NCBI GenBank assembly: GCA_002118135.1
Contig: BDIU01000461.1
Coordinates: forward strand, 1-53,922
DNA from: Trebouxia sp. TZW2008
Taxonomy: Eukaryota > Chlorophyta > Trebouxiophyceae > Trebouxiales > Trebouxiaceae
DNA: 53,922 nucleotides
Direction: 5' to 3'
Below are positions 1-13,100 of the stretch, one piece after another (within the stretch, counting starts at the first letter, position 1; each line of letters starts with the position of its first letter). The notes beneath the pieces were generated by a model. It searched no databases. It had not been told where the DNA came from and was given only the letters and a program-made list of their open reading frames with translations. Position numbers and translations under genes: made by a program.

Positions 1-452
1 ACACACGGCCCTCTCGGAATAACGCTCAAGCTCTGCTGTGCAAGTATCTCAGCACGTTACACTACTGGAGCTGTTCCCCTGCTGAAGCAGTGGACAACGA
101 GCTGAACCTGTGCAATTTGACAATTGGCTCAGTGAATACACCTCAGTGCACCAGCTTTTGGCCTGATACCGTGTAGCTTTAGCTTCGTTACGGTTGGCAA
201 TTTCCGACCCACCAACACAAGTGTTCACAAGTCGAACAAACAACTTTCGCAGATCTACAAAGCCAACAAGCGATGCGCATCATAGCTGACTGTTGTGATT
301 TAAATGTCATGACATCAGTAGACGAGCTCGAGCTTTAGTCAGGCATGAATGCCTTCATGTGACCCATTCAGACTTGTACTTGCGATCTCGATGTCTGGAG
401 AAACGTTGAATGCCAAGCAGTCCATCTCGATTCCTCACAGTGTAGTGCATAT

Positions 453-520
453 GCACTGTAGCTACTAGTCATTACCGCACTGTAGCTACTAGTCATTACC
501 GCACTGTAGCTACTGCTCAT
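453..520. repeat. 24-bp tandem repeat, about 2.8 copies
   Basis: Two exact 24-bp units lie at 453-476 and 477-500 and a partial third ends near 520; each begins GCACTGTAGCTACTAG. The repeat lies 3' of the leftmost minus-strand gene. I see no convincing gene in 1-689. Confidence 0.85.
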
Positions 521-689
521 TGATGCACGTCAAAGCATTATCAAAGCAAGCTGTTGCAAGGATGCAAGCCAGAAAAACAAGCTATTTGAGGACTCAGGCT
601 GCTTTTTTGTATAGGAGCTTCTTCTACTATGCTCAACAACACAACCTTTCCAAGCAAGTTTCCTTGTGTAAGTTTTTCAACAGCAGGAC

Positions 690-3032
690 CTAGTCTTGCT
701 CATCAAAAGTAGGGTCAACAGCACCAACCATGAGCTTGACCAGCCAAACATCTGGCGTCAGTGTGATACCCTTGCGCCTGTACTCTTCTTGCTCAAGCTC
801 AAAGTACGACGTTGCATCAATCATCTTGCCAATATCCCTGTGCTTGTCTAGCTTTGCAAGGAAGGCCTGAGCTGCTTGATCTTTGCCAACTTGGGCAAAC
901 TCAAAGGCAATTGCGCCACCGCCGTATGGTGAGTTTGTTGCCAAGGCTTTTGCGTCCTTGATGACTTGCACCACCTTTTCAATGGGTTCTCCTGTTGGCT
1001 CGCCGTCTGTGATGCAGATGACTAAGATGGGCTTGGCCAGTGCTTGCTTTTGCACTTGCGTGGTGAACAACGGCTTGATGATTTTGGCGTCTAGGTTTGT
1101 GCCTAGGGGCGTCATACCCTCAAATTTGACTCTGTCCACTAGTGAGCTTGCCTCAGCACTACTGCGGAGGTTGTTGCCTCCTAGAGTCGAGTTCATGAAA
1201 CGCACTGTCAAGCCATCGTCATCAAACAGGGTGGCTACTTCTGTTATCTTTGCCAGAATGTTTTTCAGATCCTTGATTCGCTGACCACCTGTTGAACAGA
1301 CGCAGCAGTATTTAGCACCACAAACATCATGTACATGCTTTCTTGTGAAGTTTGGTCGCCCTGCTAGATGCATACAGATGCAATGAACTGCCTCCTGACA
1401 AAATTCCCTAGAGCATAACAGCATTACTGACGTCGCATTATGCACACGTAGCATGTAATGGATACAAGATGCCAAATCATGAAGCGCTGAAACAGAAGCT
1501 GTAAAGCAGTCACAGAACTCATCAAATGCAAAAGCGTACAAGATGAGGGTTGCAGCGCATTGCCAGCAACTTTTTAGCAGCATGTTTGTAAGTGCCCAAT
1601 ATCAAGTCTAAGAACATAAGACATTGTACAAGCAAGGTGGTGATTTGAGAGCAACTCAGTTTGCATAAGCAAGGTGAAATGGCTGCATGCATTACAACAT
1701 CAGTCCTAGGCTAAGGAGTCTGTCCAACAGTTAAAGACCAACATACAAGCTCTGCAACAACACCACTTGTGTGAATTACACACGACCTTCTTGCGAATAG
1801 GCGCTCAATTATCACAGAAAGCGGATGGGGTGTAAAATGACAGGAGCCTACCTTCAGCATACTTCATGCTGGTGCTGTCATCTGCATAGATGGCAATGTC
1901 ATACAGCGCCAACGTGCATAGGTCAAAAGCGAGCTCCAATGGCATGTTCCATTTTTGACCTAAGGCCCTGCATGTCAGAATGATCTTGTTGACATTAGTT
2001 GAGGCAAGCAGCAAATGACACTTCTGGTAAGCATCTGAATCTTGTTGCGATCCTCAAACCAATTCGCAACACTGATCAATAGTCAGCGCTGTACAAGTGC
2101 GGGGCTACATCGAGAAATTTGTTGCTGTCTAAAACTGCCATGCAAATTCACGACATGTAACGAAAAGGCTCTTGCGGTGCAAACGCTCAGGATGCGCGTG
2201 CTTAGAGGTGGGAGGTAATGTCGTTCATTCATAGCCTAGGAAAGACGCTCGTTGGACACTTTGAGCACAACCCCTTTTGTTACACGCCAAGCATTGCATG
2301 GTTGCATTGCAGAGAGCAATGAAGGCTGCAAGCTGACCTCAGGTCAACATGCAGAACCTTGTTGACCACTTGCTGCAGCCTTTGAGGAGGGTAGAAAGCT
2401 TGCAGGCGGTTTGTGGCAACCATCTGCTGTAGCTTGGATGTCACATAGCCCTGGAAGTCCTGACTTGCAGCAGGCGCCTGGTTTGATTGCTGTTGGAATG
2501 CTTGACCTTGAGGACCACCCTGCTGACCTTGTAAGCCGCCTTGTTGGCCATGAAAACCGCCCTGCTGGCCTTGGAAACTGCCCTGCTGGCCTTGGTAATT
2601 ACCCTGCTGCCCTGGGAAGCTGCCCTGCTGATTTTGATATGAGCCCTGCTGACCTTGAAAGCCTGCCTGCTGGCCTGGAAACCCTGCTTGCTGGCCCTGG
2701 TACGAACCTGCATAGCTGCTCTGCTGACCTGGGTATTGACCTTGCCCTTGACCGGCAGGTTGCTGGCCTGCATTCCAGCCCTGCTGAATTGATGGAAAAC
2801 CCGATTGGCCGGACTGGCCTGATGGAGCGCCGTACTGGTTCTGCTGATACTGCGATGCGCTTTGAAACTGATGCTGCGGGTATTGCGAGTTTGCTTGAGC
2901 GCCTGGGAACTGCTGCTGCGGATATTGACTTGATCCGCCTGATGCATAAGCCCCTTGCTGAGCACCGCCTCCCTGCTGCTGACCGGGCGGCTGTTGCTGC
3001 TGAAACTGCTGCAGTTGTGAAGCTAGGCCCAT
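690..3032 (-). CDS. VWA-domain protein with Gln/Gly-rich N-terminus (paralogue A)
   Basis: Three exons fit in phase: 3032-2338, 1967-1852 and 1288-690 (TAG stop), giving 469 residues. Residues 1-170 are low complexity, rich in PGQQ/QGQQG motifs. A conserved bridge with FYPPQRLQ leads into a von Willebrand A domain. The metal-site motifs are visible: ADDSTSM, GMTPLGT and ITDGEPTGEP. The C-terminus contains LTPDVWLVKLMVGA. The same architecture, a Q-rich tail then FYPPQ then VWA, occurs in uncharacterised fungal and algal cytosolic proteins; the ligand is unknown. The ATG is shared with the divergent paralogue (both start MGLAS). It lacks three introns that paralogue B has. The ATG lies 379 bp from the other gene's ATG. 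Confidence 0.88.
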
Positions 3033-3411
3033 GCTGAGGATCTGTGCGTAGCGGAAAGAGTCGCTCGCGGCGCTATGCGCTCAGCATGTTCGTCTCTGTA
3101 ACATGCCCAGGATTGAGCGCATCTGAGAATCTGAATTGGGCTAGGGTAAGGCTTCAATTAGGTCAACTTCTCATGTAAAATGTTAGGGTTTTGTTAAAGA
3201 GCCAGCGGGCACCTGCGAACGGCACGCGTCCTGTCAGCTGATCAGCTTCGCTCCGCTCCGCTCCTCACAGCAGCAGTTACCTCAGATCATTCGCCTCTGA
3301 GCTTTCCGAAAAGCTCACAGTCAGCTTTCGAAAGCTTGCGCAACAGTGACGACATCCCCGTTCACCTGACTCGCGTCTCGTTCAAGCTCGCTTAACAAGC
3401 TTTCCTTCACA
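3033..3411. promoter_or_regulatory. Shared bidirectional promoter region
   Basis: This 379-bp interval separates the start codons of the two divergent VWA paralogues, so it must hold both 5' UTRs and both core promoters. I see no TATA box. It contains several GAAAGCTT/AAGCTT-type motifs around 3300-3400. Its role is inferred from position only. Confidence 0.6.
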
Positions 3412-6185
3412 ATGGGTTTGGCGTCCAAGATCCAGAATGCTGGCGGAGCGACTGGTGCGCCCGCTGGAGGTGCACCAGGACAGGGCGGTGCACCCGCTGG
3501 CTATCCTCCTCAGGGCCCGCAGAGCTCCGGAGGTGGTGGATTCTTCCCAGGGCAGCAAACCCGTCCCGGTCAGTCAGGCGCTGGAGGCCAGTCTAGCTTT
3601 CCGACTCAGGGTCAGCAGGGCTCATATTCTGGCCAACAGTCCTCTTTTGGTCAGCAAGGGCAGCAGTCCTCTTTCCCCGGACAGGCATCACAACAAGGGG
3701 GCTTCCCCGGTCAGCAAGGGGCGCAGACAGGCTTCGGCAGCCAGCAGCAACGCCCTCAGAATGGCACTTTTGGCCAGCAGGGAGCTTACCCGGGTCAGCA
3801 GTCTCAGCCTGGTCAGTTCGGGCAGCAATCGCAGACCGGCCAGTTCAGCCAACAGTCACAGCCTGGACAATTTGGTCAGCAGTCGCAGCCCGGGCAATTC
3901 GGTCAGCAAGGCCAGCCTGGCCAGAACGCAGGAGGTCAGTTTTCACAGCAGGGCCAGCAGGCAGGGACTGGGTATGCTGCAGGCAGTGCAGGCGCCCAGG
4001 GATTGCAGCAGAAGATTCAGAACATGGTGCAGACCAACAGGCTGGAGGCATTCTACCCTCCTCAGAAGCTGCAGCAGGTTTTGAACAGGCTCAACCAGAC
4101 TGACTTCAGGTAAATCAATCTTCAATGGCTGCTATTATGGCAAATTGCCATTTTTCTGCTTGCTAAGGTTTCCACAATTCCAGCCATTGGGCATCTGCTT
4201 GCCAATTCTGTCTGTGCACAGCTCATTTGGCATCTGCTGTTCTGCGTATGAATCAGAGTGTGCAATGCATACCTTGTCAATTTTGCTAGACATGTCTCCA
4301 AACATTGCATTGCTGCTTGTTACAGGGCTTTGTCACAGCGATGGAACATGCCTTTGGAGTTGGCTCATGACCTGGCAACCTTGGCATTGTATGACATTGT
4401 CATCTTTGCTGATGACTCTGGTTCCATGATCTTTGAGGAGGGAGGCGAGCGCATCAACGACCTCAAGCTGATTTTGGGACGTGTGGCTGAGGTTGCAACA
4501 CTGTTTGATGAAGATGGTGAGCTGTTTTGCTTGATGATAACTGTGTTGGCATGATGTACAGCTGTCTTTGCAGTGCTTCACAATATTTCGGCTTGCATGT
4601 CCTGTACTTACTCAACTTGTCCAGCAACACATCTTCCTGTCCTACATTCCTTGTTCTAGCTTGAATGCATGCCTACAGAGTACACTTCATGAGCTTTCTT
4701 GTTGCAGATTTTGTTATTACCGTGTTGATGTAGCATTGGTCATAGTCTCTGGTTCTGGCCTGGTACATGAGTACAAGCTTGTGCTTGACGTTCAAATGCA
4801 TGTGCATGCAGGTATTGTGGTGCGCTTCATGAATGGTCATGCCGAGGGCAATGGTATTCGTGACGCCATGAGCGCCAACAACTTGATTCAGCAGGTAAGT
4901 CATGGTAGCATCAGCCGCATACACTGTACACTACCTGCCTTTTGCGATGCTGTTGTTATTTGTGCCAAGTCTGATTTGCAGTGCCCTATGCACTTTGTGA
5001 CGGTGGCTTCTCACTTTTGACTGGCAGCTTGTCACTGTTGCTGCAATGCCCTGTGAACAGTGTCTGGAGTCTGTTCCCTCATTGCTCTATGTTGCATCTG
5101 AATTCCAGGCATGATCTCTTCAGTAGATTTTGGGCGATTCGTTGCCTGACATCTGCTGTGTGAATCCAAAAAGCAAGCTCATTTTGTATGTCTCATTGTA
5201 CTGCGTGTGTTGTGCAGGTTAAGCTCATCGGCATGCTCATCACTCTGTGTGTTATATACATGTGATTCTCTCAGCCAGTGTGGTATTGCTGTTGCCTGAC
5301 TGGCCTGAGTCTGTTGTGCAGGTCCAGTTCACAGGCATGACTCCTCTGGGATCCAGTCTAGACCAGAAGGTCATCAGGCCATTCCTAGGCTCAGGTATCA
5401 ACAACCGCAACCTCCAGAAACCAATACTCGTCATCACAATCACAGATGGTGAACCCACCGGCGAGCCCCAGAACACCGTGGCCAATGTCATCAAGAACGC
5501 CAAGAACATGTGTGCAAGCTCAATCTATGGTCCCGGAGCAATCGCTTTTGAGTTTGCTCAAGTCGGAAAAGACACCAAGGCTCAGGCGTTTTTGGGCAGA
5601 CTTGACACAGACCCAGAGATTGGCAAGATGATTGATGCCACCTCTTACTATGAGCTTGAGGCTGAGGAGTACATGAGGCGGGGTGTCAACTTGACACCTG
5701 AGCTGTGGCTGGTCAAGCTTATGGTCGGAGCTGTTGACCCCACTTATGATGAGCAGGTAAAATACGATTGGCTTCAATGCATTGCTAATGAAGAGTTGCA
5801 GTTTGTTTTGATAGGCGTCACACTTGAACCCCCTGTGAAGCAGCCTGGAAGCATTGATGTATCAGCTTTTATTGCCCCTGCCCCTGCACAATGCATGCGC
5901 AATGGCAGATAATGCAGGATGGATTTGAAGTCACTGCTATCTCTTCCATCAACGCTGCTGCGTTGTTGCACTTTATGCATAGCATCATTGCTTGAAATTC
6001 TGATACCTCAGCACCAGTTTCATTTGAATTTGTCTGGGCTTATGCATGCATTGACTTGCGTTGGGTGTGCCTTTAGACAGTTTGGGTTTAGGTAGACTTA
6101 AGCATGCAGTGGCTTTTGTTAATTTGTGCCTTGAGACAATTTTGATGATGCCCTGACTGTTGTTGCGCTGCTGCAGGATCAGTAA
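3412..6185 (+). CDS. VWA-domain protein with Gln/Gly-rich N-terminus (paralogue B)
   Basis: Five exons fit in phase: 3412-4109, 4326-4516, 4812-4894, 5322-5756 and 6177-6185, giving 471 residues. The N-terminal 195 residues are a PGQFGQQSQ-type repeat tail. FYPPQKLQ and a VWA domain follow. The MIDAS motif is intact (ADDSGSM), with GMTPLGS and TITDGEPTGEP. The last exon adds only Asp-Gln and the TAA stop. If the last intron is retained, an alternative tail ends at 5912. The middle of the domain is very close to paralogue A, so this is a head-to-head duplicate. Binding partner unknown. Confidence 0.88.
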
Positions 6186-7147
6186 GCATCAGAAATGGCA
6201 GAGAAGAATGCACCAGATGGCCCAGTATCATCACTACTATAAGCCAGCTTGTCAGCCTACCCCAGATGTGCAGTCTACATAAGAATTGGAGAGCCCCTGA
6301 CATAGTTTGATTTGAGAGCAGGCACGAGCTCACACCTTAAGTCTATGCTGTACCATAACGAGTGCCCAGCTTGTTCAGTGCAGTGTTGCTAATCTTGTGA
6401 CTTCACATAGCAGGCTGTGGTATCCGTACGACGTAATTGGCCAGAACTGGTTATTTTGCACATCAGCAGGATATTGTGTGCTACCTTGGTTTATGCTACA
6501 GAAGTAATTATTTGATTTCTTTGCAGTTTGATGGTGTATGTTGCACTGCTTAGTTGGGTCAGACACTTCATGGCATTTGTCATTGCCTGGCAGGGCCAAG
6601 TCTGTAAAACATGAGTACAATCTTAGTTTGAACGACCGACACATGTCGGCTGCAGCATGGATCTTGCATGAGTATCCTTTGCTGAAGCATTCGCAACATG
6701 ACGCTGGGCTGGGATGTAATCTGTTTTTGCCCGTGATGCATCTGGCGCATGCAAGGCACTGCATGTTGCAGCATCAAACTGTGGATAGCACAAAGTCCAG
6801 TTGATCGTGCATGCATGGCAGAGTTGACACAGGTGACTGTCTACAATTCTTCTACTGTTATGGCATTTACATCTTAAAACCACAATGTTCGGCCTGACAA
6901 TTTACCTGACTTAGCACTTATGCCTATGATACATGATTGCTGCAGAGCAACTGATAGCAGGGTGTATACATAGCGTTTGAAGAAAAAGATGTAGCAATAC
7001 AAAATGGCCTGCTCCTGCACGAGATTCCCTGATAGTATACTGTTGGCTATTTTGCAGACCAAAACAGAAAAGTAATTCATAAGTGCTGCGTAGGTCATGC
7101 CAGCAAACAGTTCGCATTGTGCATTGCAACCTGCAACATCGCCCATG
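6186..7147. other. Convergent intergenic region
   Basis: This is the 3' flank between the plus-strand VWA gene and the minus-strand GATA/AP2 gene. It presumably holds both 3' UTRs. No open frame here looks like protein and no RNA gene or strong structure was seen. Confidence 0.5.
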
Positions 7148-10100
7148 TTACCATTTCTGTTTGCCACAAAGGCTTGCTGCGAGGCGCTCACGCGAAAACT
7201 GCCTGGCTTTACCCATGCCATCTCGACTAGTCCTAGACCTGCCAGCTGCATTTGCCACCAAAGCACCAGCAGCAAACTGCCGTTGTGACTTGCTCCCTGC
7301 TTGCTTTGCACAACCATGGCTTGCAACAGGGCTGGACACTTGCAAGACTGTGGGCTTTTGTGCAAGCGCAACTTGCTCACTTTGCTGTGGCCTGAGACAA
7401 CTCAGCAGAGCAGCAGCTTGGTGCAGATGACTAGTAACTATGGGAGTCTCGGCTTGCTCAGGTAAGCCTTGCTGCTTGAGCTGAGTCTGAGGTCCAGGCT
7501 GCAAATCTGGCGCCAAACCAGATTGTGGCGGGAAATTGACTGCTTCCCGCCCTTGTGACATATGCCACGCGTCTACAGCAGTAGCTGCCCCAAGTTCTGT
7601 GTCATAAGAGCCGATGTACACTGTCTTCTTGATGACAGGGTCCCAAGTGCCAGCACGCCATCTGAGGGTACGTTCTGGTCCATGCTTCACTCCGTTTACG
7701 CCCAAGTAGGTTGACCCAATGTAGCCGAGGCTTTTGTTGAGGTTGCTGGGCAAAGCACCCGCTCTGAAGTGCTGCCTTCCAGACTTGAAACCACCTTTAG
7801 CAGCAACAGGCAATGCATGAAGACTGGAAAGGCTGCATGACGGTCGTTATAGAGGCTTCATCAATAGACGAAGAAGATTTATGGTTTTGTTGAGGTTGTA
7901 GGGCAAAGCGCCTGCCCTATGATGCTGCCTTCCAGACTTGAACCCACCTGTAGCAACACAAGGCAACACTTCCAAGCTCAGCAAGCTGGATGACAGTCCT
8001 TACAGAGGCTTCATGACTATGACGAAGAAGATTGATGCCGTGCTCAAGGTTGCTGGGCAAAGCGCCACCCCTATGATGCTGCCTTCCAGACTTGAACCCA
8101 CCTTGTGACAAGAAACAAGGAAATTGAGGCAGTTTTGACTGGCGGGTTAGTTGAGAGTTTCTTTTTGGACAAAAAAAGCTTTGAACCATGTCAAAACTTA
8201 TCATGCTGATTGTACAGGCTCAGCTGGAAATGATGATGTCAATCTGAGACTGCTGACAATTGTATGTGGAAGTCATTCTTTTTGGTGCAGATGAACAAAT
8301 GCAAGACACAGCTTGCAAACAAGACATGCTGGGTTGCATCTGAGTGTCAGGGTCCCATTTCTGTGCCTCGGTTGGACTGGTGGCATGCTAGTAATTTCTG
8401 CATGCAAATCCCACTTAACAACGGGGCTTCTCGTTCACGTCTTTCAAACCAGGACATGAGAGTGCGATTCACCTTGCTTGGGCCTTGTATGCTCACGAGC
8501 ACTGAAGTTTGCATGCTCTCGGCGCTGACTAGGAAGGACACATTCTGCCACAGGGCTTGTTCGCACTGAGTGACCCTGTGGTGTGCTGAGGCTGTGAAAG
8601 CTGCTCTGTTTCCTGCAGGGGCGTTTTGCTGCAGGCTGCTCTTGAGTCTGTGACTGACTTGCAGACTCTTCGAAACTGGTGCAGACTGTAGCTGCTGCTG
8701 CAGTTGCTGCCTGCTCTGCTTCAGCAGCTGCAGGGCACACAGCAGGATGTCATGTGGATTGCTTTTGTACCCTTGCAAGTGCGGCTTGACATGTGCTTTG
8801 ATGGATAAGTAGCAAGGCATGAGCACCGTCATCATCAAAGTGACCTGAGAGATAGAACAGCATGCAACCAGCTTGGTATAGAAGTTGCATTCTTACATCA
8901 TGGGAGAAGAAAGAGCACCTTCAGTGTTCAATCTCTGCACAGCACAAGCTGCATTGAGCAAAAAGGCAAAGTTTCAAGTAATGCTGTGCATCCAGCATTT
9001 GTGTGAGCAGCACAAAGTACAGCTTTGAGCTCGTGTGCATGTTTGCAGATAATTGCCTGGCGCCTGATCTTGCCCAGCTGCATTCTGTGATCCTACCTGG
9101 CAATCCAAATTGTAGCAAGAAGCCATAATACTTGAGTGAGTACAATAGGCAATTAATGGCAAGCACGCCCCACCTGCAGTGGCGGCAACTGTTGCCAATT
9201 CGGCGGTGGAGTCGTCCGACTGCCTCGGCTGCAGGCGGGTGCGCGGCTTTCGCTGACCCCACGACAGCTTTGCACAAGCGGACAGCACCGAGCCCTCCCG
9301 CTGCGTACTCGACCCGTCACGCCGTTCCTTCTTGCTGAGGGATAAGCCAGGTTGAATGCTGCGTGCTGTGCTAGGCCCTGCATGCTGTGCTGTGCTTGAG
9401 GGTGAGCATTTGAATTGAGCGCCGTGTGCTTTGTTGAGCTGCCAATGCTGCCCTGATAACTTGCCCCCAGGACCTGCTGGCGACACACTAGACCTGTTGG
9501 GCCTGCTCTTTGCCAGCAAAGCATCGACTTGAGAGCTGCTATGCTGTACACCGGGCTCAGTCACAAGAGGCCGCAGCCGCTTACGGAGCGGTGAATGCCT
9601 TTGTGAGCCGACACCATCAGGTGGCAGCAGCTGCTTTGCTGAGCCACAAAGCAGCTGAGGTTGATGCTGGCAGGCCTGCTGTGAAGGCTGTGCTGGGCCA
9701 TAGTGCAGCTGAGGCTCATGCTGACAGGCTGGCTCTGAACGCAGCTGATGGTTGGCAGTGGTTGAGGATGAAGGAATGTCAAGATCTGCTGATTCAAGCT
9801 TGACTTGTGGCTGAGAGGGGTTGACCAGAGGGGAGCCTGGTGAAGAAGATGTGCTGCGCCCACTCCTGCAACAATCACATAATCACAATCAAGAAAGCAT
9901 CGAAATGATAATGATGATGGTAATGGTAATGAGTTTGATCACAGAGATTGCAGTTGGGAACTTGAGTAGAGACCCATCATGAGAATGAAGAAGTATCACC
10001 AACGATGACAATGATGAAGCTGACAGCATGTTGCTATTGCGGTTGGACACACACTGTATCATGCTAAGCAAAGAGAAAACACCTGATGGGAAGATAATTG

Positions 10101-13100
10101 CATGTCTGATCTGGCTGGGCTGGAGCCAAGATTGGGTGAGGCGAGCTGCTGAGCTGGTCTGAATTGTGTTGTTGATGACTCTGCTGCTCACGCAGGGCTG
10201 CTGGGCGCCAAGGGTGGGTGCGACCTGTGCACCAGAAGCACAGCAAGTAATCAGCAGCATTGGCCACATACTGATGTATTTTGTGCATGTTTCCTTCTCT
10301 TTTCCTTCTTCTTTTCTTTCTGTGTCGCTTTGCTTTTGTTTTCATTGCTGTTCTCTGGGGTTGCCATTCTCTGCAATTTTTTCCTCTTTTCTTCTCAAGC
10401 TGGGGAGGTCGAACCTTGGTATGACAGTGGCAGCAGGCGTTCCCATGCAAGGGTTAATCTAAGTCATCAAACAGGTGCTTGGTTTCTGGGGAATGAGGAT
10501 GACTTTGGCTTGCACTTCTTCAGTACAAAACCAGTTCTGTTCCTAGCACAACCCAGATCAGGAGGCATACTGTGGCTGTGTTAGGTGTCAAGGGCCATAT
10601 ACAAGACTGCACATACCCAGAAATCAGCAAAAGTCTATATTGCACCTGCTAGAGACCAAGAGGCGCTTGCTGAAGCAGGGCCGTGAAGTGCTGCCCCTGC
10701 CTGGTGCTTTGACCTCTTGCCAGGCTTCACAGTGCCACCATGCAGCTCTGTGACATTGGCCATGCGCTTGGAGTTGCAAGGCCACCTAGGTACTGCAGAA
10801 GCAGCTGCAGGAGAAGTTGCAGGAGCAGGTGTCTGAGTGCAAGGCCCAGTAGGTGCAGCTACATTAGGCACAGATGGCGAGCGGTCTTGGCTGAAGGACG
10901 CTGTCACAGAAGCTGCTTTGGCAGCTGCAGGAGCAGCTGTATCAGAACTTGGCCTGGCAGCTGCAGCTGTGTGGGGTACAGGTGGGGAGCGGTCTCTGCT
11001 GATGGAAGCTGTGATGGAAGCTGCTTTGGCAGCTGCAGAAGAAGCTGCAGGAGCAGCTGTATCAGGACTTGGCCTGGCAGCTGCAGCTGTATGATGTACG
11101 GATGGCGAGCGGTCTCCGCTGATGGAAGTTGCAGCAGAAGCTGCTGGGGGAGCTGCCTGTGCAGGTTCATGGGTTGCGGAGGGGGTGCGCTCCCTGCTGA
11201 AAGAAGCTTGGTCTGCATCAAAACCCGCAACATGGTCAGAAGCCTGGCCAACAGTGCGGAACTCAACTGTAATTGAGGTGTTTGGCACACACAAAACTGG
11301 TACTTCAAAACTTAAAGCCTTTCACAGTCTGCAACTGAACAGGCGTTGCAAATGTTCCTGTTCGAAGGGACACAGCAACACAGGCTGTACAGAATGGCTG
11401 ATCGTAGGACCAACAGAAACTCTGAGGAAAAGCGGCCAGCAGTTCAGCGTAAGATCGCAGCACCAAGTGCAGCAACAACAGCAGCCAAGGCTTAGCTCAC
11501 AAAAACACACACACAATTGCAACAATTATGCAGCCAGGGAAACATCGGCTGCAGCTAATCCCAAGAGGTACTGCGATTGGCTTTTCACCTGTGAATGTCT
11601 GTCTCCCAGCTGAGGACGGCTGGTCTTGCTGACTATGGTGACCATCACTGCCGAAGGGCTGCAGATTGGCTGTGGCACCTGCATCACCAGCTGTGGCCAC
11701 CGCCTCTTGAGCTCCAGCGCCGAACTCATCAGCTGTGGCGCCCACCTCATGAGTAGTGGCCGCTGCCTCAGCCAAGTGACTGCTACGGTGTCTGCCTTGC
11801 GCAGGAAGCGTTTGCTCAGAAAGCTGCTGAACCCCCTGATCCCTGCAAACAGGTCTGAAGTTTGGATAGACCAGCATGCCAGAGCCACATCAGCAAAACA
11901 GTTGCTGTTTTGTGCACTGCTGACTGCAACTTGTTGCTGCCGTCATGACATCCTTGTAGCTAGTCTGATCTATGGGATGGCAGCCATGGGAGTGATTGCA
12001 TCCAACTTTTCCACTTGACAACTGGTCATATATGTGCTACACAGCCAGCTGCAACCCGCCTTTGGTGAAACTGCATAAGTCTGGGTGTGTAGCACATATT
12101 TGCCCAGGTGTCGAATGAATGCATCCAGCTAGGTAAAGAGACGTTGTTTCTGTATGCTTGCAGGGACATAGCGCCAATCAGGATTGTCTTTGTCCAGGAA
12201 ATCAATATTATACAGCAGACATGAAGCAAAAGCATGCAGAAATCATCCAGAGAACACATGCTGTTAACTTAGGCTGTACCTGCTGTACTCTTGAGCATGA
12301 GGCGCTTCCAATTGGTCCAGATTGGCGTGAGCTTGAAGCACACACCCCACATGTGTGACACATCATCAACAACTGCTTGATGCAATTGTCATGGTCTAGA
12401 TTCCCAAGTTGACGTACCTTTTAGGTGCTTCAGCATGCAAAATGGAACTGTCTTTGCTCAGCCTGTTCTGCTGCTGACTGCCTGGTGATTTGCTCCTGCC
12501 TGATTCAGGCTGCGTCCTCTGTCTTACACTTGTATGATCGGGGCTGCCGCTTGATACTGTGCCCCTCCTGCAGGAATCAAGAACACAGGGTCAACTACTC
12601 TGGCAGAAGCAGCAGCAAAATTTCATGTGAGAAACAGGCGCTGAATGCTGGTCATATGTTTGGCGTGGAAATTTACGTGGGAGAAGCCCACTAAGCCGCT
12701 GACAGGAAGACTTCCACAAAAGTATGGCCACAAGGTCAAATGAGAGGCAACAATTCCAGAGACAACGGTGTTTGCGATCCAAGTCAGCACATTGATAGGT
12801 TCAAAGGTGCCTTGTGCAGCAATGAAGCAAGCAGTGAGCTGTCAGGTCAGCAATGTCATGACATTCACCTGAGATCTGTGAAGATGAATGCCCAGCACTC
12901 ATCAATGAATGCTTGAGCATGCGTGAGATTCTGAAAATGTCTGGTGTCATCTATGGTGGAATCTGTGATGCTCCATTCAAGTACAGTCCGGCCGTCTGTG
13001 TCAAGCTGACGTCCAACTTTGAGGTGCTGCTTCTGTAAAGGGGAAAGCTTGACATCTCCTCCCTCTGTTGCATGCGTGCGTTGTTTCTTCCTAGGATGTG

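Noticed and set aside
49..243. 64-residue minus-strand frame at the left edge
   Set aside because: Short, Cys/Ser-rich, no splice context; looks like chance.
883..1284. 133-residue plus-strand open frame
   Set aside because: It lies antisense to the VWA domain of paralogue A and has no protein character of its own.
2411..3037. 208-residue plus-strand open frame
   Set aside because: Antisense to the Gln-rich repeat of paralogue A; repeats in DNA keep several frames open.
3437..4084. 215-residue open frame inside the first exon of paralogue B
   Set aside because: A frame shadow of the Gln-rich repeat; the other frame starts at the ATG shared with paralogue A and joins the VWA exons.
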